From contig JAJTBD010000023.1 in assembly GCA_021287075.1 (NCBI GenBank), forward strand, positions 1-58,178: 58,178 nucleotides of DNA. Direction: 5' to 3'. Positions 52,758 to 58,178 of this stretch are shown here, one piece after another (positions within the stretch are counted from its first letter, which is position 1; every line of letters begins with the position of its first letter). The DNA is from Micrococcales bacterium (GTDB lineage Bacteria; Actinomycetota; Actinomycetes; Actinomycetales; Dermatophilaceae). Below the pieces are notes generated by a model that saw nothing but the letters and a program-made list of their open reading frames with translations, made no database searches and was not told where the DNA came from. Position numbers and translations under genes: made by a program.

Positions 52758-53330
52758 GTGAGCATCGAAGACCGTCTGGTCGACGCATTGCAGGCGCCCC
52801 TCGCCGCGGCCGACCTCCTCCTCGAGGATGCCGCTGTCACCCCCGCCGGCAAGCGCCGGGTCGTGCGCGTCGCCGTCGACCGAGTCGTCGACGAGAGCGA
52901 CGCCACCACCGGCGCCACCCCGCCGCTGACCCTCGATGAGGTCGCCGACGCCACCCGCATCGTCTCGGGCGTCCTCGATGACACCGACCTCATGGGCGAG
53001 GCCCCCTATGTCCTCGAGGTCACCTCGCCCGGGGTCGACCGCCCACTGAGCCTGCCGCGGCACTTCCGGCGCAATGTCGGGCGTCTGGTCACCCTCACCC
53101 TGGCCGCGGGGGAGAAGGTCACCGGCCGGCTCGTCCGCGCCGACGCCAACGGCGTCACCCTCGACATCCCCGCGGAGGGCAAGAAGCCCGCGGGCCGCCG
53201 CGACGCGGCATACCCAGAGATCGACAAGGCGAGCGTCCAGGTGGAGTTCAACCGCCCGAACGATCCCGCCGCACCAGACGTTGCCGACGCAGACGCCGAC
53301 GCCACCGAGCCCACCACCGAGGAGCACTGA
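52758..53330 (+). CDS. rimP: Ribosome maturation factor RimP
   Basis: 190-residue 30S assembly factor. [42 protein letters not shown] and [24 protein letters not shown] are typical of the two RimP domains. The C-terminus is extended by about 25 acidic Ala/Asp/Thr residues. GTG 52758 follows AGAGGGAG. It sits one base before nusA, as in most bacteria. Confidence 0.95.
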   Translation: MSIEDRLVDALQAPLAAADLLLEDAAVTPAGKRRVVRVAVDRVVDESDATTGATPPLTLDEVADATRIVSGVLDDTDLMGEAPYVLEVTSPGVDRPLSLPRHFRRNVGRLVTLTLAAGEKVTGRLVRADANGVTLDIPAEGKKPAGRRDAAYPEIDKASVQVEFNRPNDPAAPDVADADADATEPTTEEH

Positions 53331-53331
53331 C

Positions 53332-54378
53332 ATGGACATCGACCTGGCCGCACTGCGCGCCCTGGAGCGGGAGCGCGACATCTCGATGGACGTGCTCATC
53401 CCCGCCATCGAGCAGGCCCTGCTGCTCGCCTACCACCGCACCGACGGGTCCTATCGCAACGCCCGGGCCGAGCTCGACCGCAAGACCGGCCACGTCGTGG
53501 TGTGGGCGCGCGAGGAGCTCGAGCGTCCCGAGCCCGCCGAGGGCGAGGAGCGGCCGCCGCGCGAGTTCGGGCCGGAGTTCGACGACACCCCGTCCGGCTT
53601 CGGCCGGATCGCCGCCACCACGGCGCGGCAGGTCATCGTCCAGCGGCTGCGCGACCTCGAGGACGAGGCCATCCTCGGCGACTTCCGCGGCCGGGAGGGC
53701 GACGTGGTCGCCGGCGTGATCCAGCAGAGCCCGGACCCCCGTCACGTGACCGTCGACTTCGGCACCGTCGAGGGCATCCTGCCCACCGCCGAGCAGGTCC
53801 CCGGCGAGAAGTATGTGCACGGGGAGCGTCTGCGCACCTTCGTGGTGAGCGTCAAGCGGGGCCCGCGCGGCCCCCAGATCGGCCTGTCGCGCACCCACCC
53901 CAACCTGGTCAAAAAGCTCTTCGCGCTGGAGGTGCCCGAGATCGCCGACGGCTCCGTGGAGATCGCGGCCATCGCCCGCGAGGCGGGCCACCGCTCCAAG
54001 ATCGCGGTCCGCTCCAAGGTCCCCGGCCTCAACGCCAAGGGCGCCTGCATCGGCCCGATGGGGGCCCGGGTGCGCGCGGTCATGACCGAGCTCCAGGGCG
54101 AGAAGATCGACATCGTCGACTTCTCCGAGGACCCGACCGAGTTCGTCGCCGCGGCGCTGTCCCCGGCCCGGGTCAGCTCGGTGACGATCGTCGACCCCAA
54201 GCTGCGCTCGGCCCGGGTGGTCGTGCCCGACTACCAGCTCTCGCTCGCCATCGGCAAGGAGGGGCAGAACGCCCGGCTCGCCGCCAAGCTCACGGGCTGG
54301 CGGATCGACATCCGCTCCGACGCGGCCGAGGGCGGTGCCCCGGCCGGTGGGTCCGGTGGCGCGGCGCCCACCGCTTAG
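53332..54378 (+). CDS. nusA: Transcription termination/antitermination factor NusA
   Basis: 348-residue RNA polymerase-binding factor: N-terminal domain (1-130), S1 domain (about 135-200, [21 protein letters not shown]), KH1 and KH2 with [15 protein letters not shown] and the terminal [22 protein letters not shown]. It lacks the extra C-terminal repeats of proteobacterial NusA, as expected here. GAGGAG precedes the ATG by seven bases. Confidence 0.96.
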   Translation: MDIDLAALRALERERDISMDVLIPAIEQALLLAYHRTDGSYRNARAELDRKTGHVVVWAREELERPEPAEGEERPPREFGPEFDDTPSGFGRIAATTARQVIVQRLRDLEDEAILGDFRGREGDVVAGVIQQSPDPRHVTVDFGTVEGILPTAEQVPGEKYVHGERLRTFVVSVKRGPRGPQIGLSRTHPNLVKKLFALEVPEIADGSVEIAAIAREAGHRSKIAVRSKVPGLNAKGACIGPMGARVRAVMTELQGEKIDIVDFSEDPTEFVAAALSPARVSSVTIVDPKLRSARVVVPDYQLSLAIGKEGQNARLAAKLTGWRIDIRSDAAEGGAPAGGSGGAAPTA

Positions 54379-54389
54379 GCGCTAGACTC

Positions 54390-54752
54390 GTGGGGACCGA
54401 CCGGACTGGACTCCGGCGCCAGCCTGTGCGCACGTGCGTGGGCTGTCGGCGTGCGGATAGCTGGTCGGCACTCCTGCGAGTGGTCGCGGAGACGGGCGTG
54501 ACGGGGACACCCCGCCTGGTCCCGGACCCGCAGCACCGACTCCCGGGGCGCGGCGCCTGGCTGCACCCCAGGGTCGCGTGTCTCGACCTCGCCGTCCGTC
54601 GTCGGGCCTTTCCGAGAGCGCTGCGTGTCAGCCTCCCGCTGGATCCGGCCGCGGTCGCGGCATACCTCGAGCACCACACGCATGAACCGTCCGACGCAAG
54701 AACCGAAAGCGGGTTTGACGCTGATGAGCACCCGATGAGTACTCAGCGATGA
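54390..54752 (+). CDS. ylxR: YlxR (DUF448) RNA-binding-like protein
   Basis: 120 residues. RTCVGCRRADS (C16, C19) and GRGAWLHPRVACLDLAVRR are the DUF448 motifs; the fold is thought to bind RNA or nucleoid and lies between nusA and infB across bacteria. A divergent 30-residue acidic tail follows. GTG 54390 is the likeliest start; a GTG at 54426 (VRTCVGCR) is possible. Twelve bases follow nusA. Confidence 0.88.
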   Translation: MGTDRTGLRRQPVRTCVGCRRADSWSALLRVVAETGVTGTPRLVPDPQHRLPGRGAWLHPRVACLDLAVRRRAFPRALRVSLPLDPAAVAAYLEHHTHEPSDARTESGFDADEHPMSTQR

Positions 54753-54815
54753 GCAACACCTCGCAGTAACGACGGTCCGCGCCTGTCCCTATGGCACGGA
54801 CCAGACAGGAGAAAC

Positions 54816-57785
54816 GTGGCCAAGGTCCGTGTCTACGAGCTCGCCAAGGAGCTCGGTGTGGAGTCCAAGACTCTGCTGAACCACCTCAAGGAGCAGGGCG
54901 AGTTCGTCCGCTCCGCCTCCTCGACGATCGAGCCGCCGGTCGTGCGCAAGATCCGGGAGAACTTCCCCGAGGAGCTCAAGGGCTCCGGCGGCGGTGCCAA
55001 GCCCGCAGCCAAGAAGTCGGCCGCCAAGAAGTCGGCTGCCGCGCCGGCCGAGGCCGCGCCTGCGGCGCCCGCATCGGCCCCGGCGCCCGCTGGCCCCAAG
55101 GCGAGCCCCGGCCCGCGTCCGGGCCCCAAGGCTCCCGCGCCCGCCGAGACCGCTCCGCCGGTCCCGTCCGCCAGCACGCCCGCGGCACCCGCCGAGCCAG
55201 CCCCGGCTGCTCCGGCGCCCGCCCCGGCTCCCGAGGCGCCGGCCGCCGACGCGCCGGCTGCTGCTGCCCCGGCCCCCGAGGCCCCGGCGGCTCCCGCCGC
55301 GTCTGCCGCGCCGACGGCTCCTGCTGCCCCGGGCCCCAAGCCCGGCCCGCAGGGGCCTGCGCCGCAGGCTCCCGCTCCGCGTCCGGCCTCGCCGGGTCCG
55401 CGTCCGGGTGTCTCCGGTGGTCAGCGCTCGGGCGCCCCGCGTCCGGGCAACAACCCCTTCGCGCCCAGCCAGGGCATGGGCACTCGCCGCGAGGGCGGCA
55501 ACGCACGTCCGGGCAACAACCCCTTCGCGCCCAGCCAGGGCATGCCTCGCCCCGGCGGCTCCGCCGGTCCGCGTCCGGGCGGCTCGGCCGGGCCGCGTCC
55601 GGGTGGCACCGCGGGCCCGCGCCCCGGTGGCACCGCTGGCCCCCGTCCGGGCGGCACCGCCGGCCCGCGTCCGGGCGGCCCGCGTCCCAACCCCGGCATG
55701 ATGCCGCAGAACTCGACCGTCGGTCGTCCCGGTGAGCGTCCCGCACGTGGTGCTGGTCGTCCCGGTGCCGGTGGTCGTCCCGGTGGCGGTGGCTTCGGCG
55801 GCCGCCCCGGTGGCGGCGGCGGTCGTCCCGGCCCCGGTGGCCGCGGCGGCACCCAGGGCGCGTTCGGCCGCGGTGGCGGCCGTCCGGTCAAGGGCCGCAA
55901 GTCCAAGCGCGCGAAGCGCCAGGAGTTCGAGCAGATGCAGGCCCCGACCATCGGCGGCGTCACCGTTCCCCGCGGTGACGGCACGACGGTGGTCCGGATG
56001 CGTCGCGGCTCGTCCCTGACCGACTTCGCCGACAAGATCAACGCCAACCCGGCGTCGCTGGTCACCGTGCTCTTCCACCTCGGTGAGATGGCCACGGCGA
56101 CCCAGTCGCTCGACGAGGACACCTTCAAGCTCCTCGGCGCCGAGCTCGGCTATGACATCCAGGTCGTCTCCCCGGAGGACGAGGAGCGCGAGCTGTTCGA
56201 CTCCTTCAACATCGACCTCGACATGGACATCCAGGACGAGGACGAGGACAACCTCCAGCCGCGCCCGCCGGTCGTGACCGTCATGGGTCACGTCGACCAC
56301 GGCAAGACCCGCCTGCTGGACGCCATCCGCAACGCGGATGTCGCCACGGGCGAGGCCGGCGGCATCACCCAGCACATCGGTGCCTACCAGGTGCGCAAGG
56401 TGCACGAGGGCCAGGAGCGTCCGATCACCTTCATCGACACCCCGGGTCACGAGGCGTTCACCGCCATGCGTGCCCGTGGTGCCAAGGTCACCGACATCGC
56501 GATCCTCGTGGTCGCGGCCGACGACGGCGTCATGCCGCAGACGGTCGAGGCGATCAACCACGCGCAGGCGGCCGACGTGCCGATCGTGGTGGCGGTCAAC
56601 AAGATCGACGTCGAGGGCGCCGACCCGGCCAAGGTGCGCGGTCAGCTGACCGAGTACAACCTGATCGCCGAGGAGTACGGCGGCGAGACGATGTTCGTCG
56701 ACGTGTCGGCCAAGCAGGGCCTGCACATCGAGGATCTCCTCGAGGCCGTGCTGCTCACCGCCGACGCGGCGCTGGACCTGCGGGCCAACGCCGACCGTGA
56801 CGCGATGGGTGTCGCCATCGAGGCCAACCTCGACCGTGGTCGCGGCGCGACCGCGACCGTCCTGGTCCAGACCGGCACCCTGCACGTCGGTGACGCCATC
56901 GTCGCCGGCTCGGCCCACGGCCGCGTCCGCGCCATGCTCGACGAGCACGGCAACAACGTCAGCGAGGCGGGCCCGTCCCGTCCGGTGCAGGTGCTGGGTC
57001 TGTCCAGCGTGCCGCGCGCCGGTGACACCTTCGTGGTGGCGCCGGATGACCGCACGGCCCGTCAGATCGCCGAGAAGCGTGAGGCTGCCGACCGGCAGGC
57101 GTCGCTGGCCAAGGCCCGCAAGCGCATCTCGCTCGAGGACCTCAACGAGGCGCTCGCGGCCGGCAAGGTCGAGACGCTCAACCTCATCCTCAAGGGCGAT
57201 GTGTCCGGTTCGGTCGAGGCGCTGGAGGACGCCCTCCTCCAGATCGACGTGGGCGACGAGGTCGACCTGCGCATCATCGACCGTGGCGTCGGCGCGATCA
57301 CGATGAACAACATCAACCTCGCGGTCGCGTCCGACGCGATCATCATCGGCTACAACGTTCGGGCCGAGGGCCAGAACGCCGAGTACGCCGAGCGCGAGGG
57401 CGTCGAGATCCGCTACTACTCGGTGATCTACAACGCCATCGAGGAGATCGAGCAGGCGCTCAAGGGCATGCTCAAGCCGGAGTACGAGGAGGTCGAGCTC
57501 GGCTCGGCGGAGATCCGCGAGGTCTTCCGCAGCTCCAAGTTCGGCAACATCGCCGGTTCGATCGTGCGCTCCGGCGAGATCAAGCGTGGCTCCAAGGCGC
57601 GCATCACCCGCGAGGGCGTCGTGCTCACCGAAGGCCTCGAGCTCACCGGTCTGCGCCGCTTCAAGGACGATGTCACCGAGGTCCGCGAGGGCTACGAGTG
57701 CGGTATCAACCTGGGCTCGTTCAACGACGTGCGTGAGGGCGACCTCATCACGACCTACGAGATGCGCGAGAAGCCCCGCGACTGA
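54816..57785 (+). CDS. infB: Translation initiation factor IF-2
   Basis: 989-residue GTPase bringing fMet-tRNA to the 30S subunit. The small N-terminal IF2_N domain [17 protein letters not shown] (1-50) is followed by a Pro/Ala/Gly-rich arm (about 60-360), a second IF2_N-like part, the G domain with MGHVDHGKT at about 490-498, DTPGHEAF and NKID, then the beta-barrel and C2 domains that hold the initiator tRNA. Long Pro/Ala arms are usual in actinobacterial IF-2. GTG 54816 is preceded by AGGAG. A perfect hairpin lies 30 bases after the stop. Confidence 0.97.
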   Translation: MAKVRVYELAKELGVESKTLLNHLKEQGEFVRSASSTIEPPVVRKIRENFPEELKGSGGGAKPAAKKSAAKKSAAAPAEAAPAAPASAPAPAGPKASPGPRPGPKAPAPAETAPPVPSASTPAAPAEPAPAAPAPAPAPEAPAADAPAAAAPAPEAPAAPAASAAPTAPAAPGPKPGPQGPAPQAPAPRPASPGPRPGVSGGQRSGAPRPGNNPFAPSQGMGTRREGGNARPGNNPFAPSQGMPRPGGSAGPRPGGSAGPRPGGTAGPRPGGTAGPRPGGTAGPRPGGPRPNPGMMPQNSTVGRPGERPARGAGRPGAGGRPGGGGFGGRPGGGGGRPGPGGRGGTQGAFGRGGGRPVKGRKSKRAKRQEFEQMQAPTIGGVTVPRGDGTTVVRMRRGSSLTDFADKINANPASLVTVLFHLGEMATATQSLDEDTFKLLGAELGYDIQVVSPEDEERELFDSFNIDLDMDIQDEDEDNLQPRPPVVTVMGHVDHGKTRLLDAIRNADVATGEAGGITQHIGAYQVRKVHEGQERPITFIDTPGHEAFTAMRARGAKVTDIAILVVAADDGVMPQTVEAINHAQAADVPIVVAVNKIDVEGADPAKVRGQLTEYNLIAEEYGGETMFVDVSAKQGLHIEDLLEAVLLTADAALDLRANADRDAMGVAIEANLDRGRGATATVLVQTGTLHVGDAIVAGSAHGRVRAMLDEHGNNVSEAGPSRPVQVLGLSSVPRAGDTFVVAPDDRTARQIAEKREAADRQASLAKARKRISLEDLNEALAAGKVETLNLILKGDVSGSVEALEDALLQIDVGDEVDLRIIDRGVGAITMNNINLAVASDAIIIGYNVRAEGQNAEYAEREGVEIRYYSVIYNAIEEIEQALKGMLKPEYEEVELGSAEIREVFRSSKFGNIAGSIVRSGEIKRGSKARITREGVVLTEGLELTGLRRFKDDVTEVREGYECGINLGSFNDVREGDLITTYEMREKPRD
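55440..55544 (+). repeat. 39-base direct repeat in the IF-2 arm
   Basis: The stretches 55440-55478 and 55506-55544 are identical over 39 bases and lie 66 bases (22 codons) apart. Each encodes [13 protein letters not shown]. Further on, 55560-55680 is built of [10 protein letters not shown] and [14 protein letters not shown] units. These are in-frame internal duplications of the disordered arm. Confidence 0.9.
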
Positions 57786-57814
57786 TTCCAGTCCGCGCGG
57801 TCCAGCGCACACAT

Positions 57815-57854
57815 CGGGTATGCCGCCCGCTCACCAGAGCGGGCGGCATACCCG
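57815..57854. terminator. Perfect 18-bp hairpin after infB made from an inverted motif pair
   Basis: CGGGTATGCCGCCCGCTC (57815-57832) and its exact complement GAGCGGGCGGCATACCCG (57837-57854) enclose ACCA. Each arm contains one copy of the recurring word GGTATGCCGC/GCGGCATACC. It stands 30 bases after the infB stop and should end transcription from that side, and possibly from the opposing gene at the right edge. No T-run is present, as is common in high-GC actinobacteria. Confidence 0.75.
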
Positions 57855-58116
57855 CGTCTGGGGCCGGGGCTGGGGCGGAGGCCGCGTTGCCCGGCGCCGG
57901 CGATGTCCCCGTCCGAGGTGTCAGTCGCCCCCATGATCCGGCGCCCGCGATATCCGTCGCGTCCGTGTTGCCCGCGAGCCAGCCCGACGCTCGTCCCTGT
58001 CGTTGCCCAGCTCGGTGCATCAAGTGGTGGGGGCTCCCAAGCGTGGGCCCCGGACGAGGTGGTGCCGGTCACGCGTGTCCGGGGGTGCTGGGATGCCACC
58101 CCCGGGCACGCCACCC
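57855..58116. other. Intergenic stretch without a recognised gene
   Basis: No reading frame here has recognisable sequence, codon bias or a ribosome site on either strand. The rbfA gene that often follows infB is not seen. The only structure in the full 57786-58116 gap is the hairpin to the left. Confidence 0.6.
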
Positions 58117-58178
58117 CTAGAACGGTGGGGGTTGGGCGGCGGCGGCCTGGGCGGCTTTGCGGGCGGTCTCGGCGGCGG
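58117..58178 (-). CDS. C-terminal end of a gene entering from the right edge
   Basis: On the minus strand a frame enters at the window edge and stops at TAG 58119-58117, encoding AAETARKAAQAAAAQPPPF. An Ala-rich helix finished by PPPF is the kind of tail often found on actinobacterial DUF222/HNH endonuclease proteins. With only about 20 residues this is a suggestion, and the piece may not be coding. Confidence 0.4.
   Translation of the reverse strand, partial: AAETARKAAQAAAAQPPPF

Noticed and set aside
55440..55690. CRISPR-like or mobile repeat in infB
   Set aside because: Repeats are in frame, coding, and confined to the disordered IF-2 arm; spacing is not that of a CRISPR array.
54789..57812. 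Open frame of about 1000 codons opposite infB
   Set aside because: It mirrors IF-2 codon by codon, ends in Gly/Arg low complexity opposite the Pro/Ala arm and has no ribosome site.

Overview
The window is high-GC (about 70% by eye) actinobacterial DNA. GTG starts, 4-base start/stop overlaps, an APS-reductase type of sulfate assimilation, aerobic cobalamin synthesis and a proS / rimP-nusA-ylxR-infB framework all point to Actinomycetota. A Micrococcales member of the Intrasporangiaceae or Ornithinimicrobiaceae kind is plausible but unproven. I saw no rRNA, tRNA, CRISPR array, insertion sequence or phage gene.

Layout. (1) 0.1-3.1 kb: a GNAT acetyltransferase diverges from an arsenic operon (arsM, ACR3 pump, arsC). 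(2) 3.2-9.0 kb: two GNAT proteins, then proS-HAD-TauE/SafE-cobK. (3) 9.1-19.4 kb, minus strand: an alpha/beta hydrolase, and a sulfur unit reading from the right: a 28-codon leader peptide, ferredoxin-type sulfite reductase, small zinc-ribbon protein, cysH, cysC, cysD, cysN, a sulfonate/nitrate-type ABC transporter whose permease has an in-frame TAG, and cbiX. (4) 19.5-43.6 kb: most of an aerobic cobalamin pathway. One minus-strand operon runs chlID-cobO-cobBC-cobA-cobT-cobS-cobU-cobD; cobL-cobM and the cobalt importer cbiMNQO run on the plus strand; cobG-cobH-cobIJ, cobN and cobF-cobQ follow. Three cobalamin riboswitches precede chlID, cbiM and cobN. (5) 43.7-47.2 kb: a histidine phosphatase, then a ferric-reductase-like membrane flavocytochrome, an FMN-binding exported protein and ApbE. 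(6) 47.2-50.2 kb, minus strand: a glutathione-synthetase-like ATP-grasp enzyme, a QEGLA-motif metallopeptidase-like protein and an N-formylglutamate amidohydrolase-like protein. (7) 50.3-52.6 kb: an APH(6)-like kinase and a DUF4439 lipoprotein. (8) 52.8-57.8 kb: rimP-nusA-ylxR-infB, ended by a perfect 18-bp hairpin, then the tail of an opposing gene.

How it works together. Sulfite reductase needs siroheme and cobalamin needs precorrin-2, both made from uroporphyrinogen III by CobA; CbiX, in the sulfur operon, would insert iron for siroheme, while CobN with the fused ChlI/ChlD protein inserts cobalt for B12. CbiMNQO imports the cobalt. Riboswitches let B12 shut down cobalt uptake, cobalt insertion and the late steps together.

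The most unusual signal is not a gene. The short word GCGGCATACC (core GGCATAC/GTATGCC) recurs about 54 times by hand count, on both strands and roughly once per kilobase, inside and between genes, often at the cost of rare codons. An inverted pair of it forms the hairpin after infB. This resembles the behaviour of DNA-uptake or other genome-wide signal words, and I know of no description for this group.
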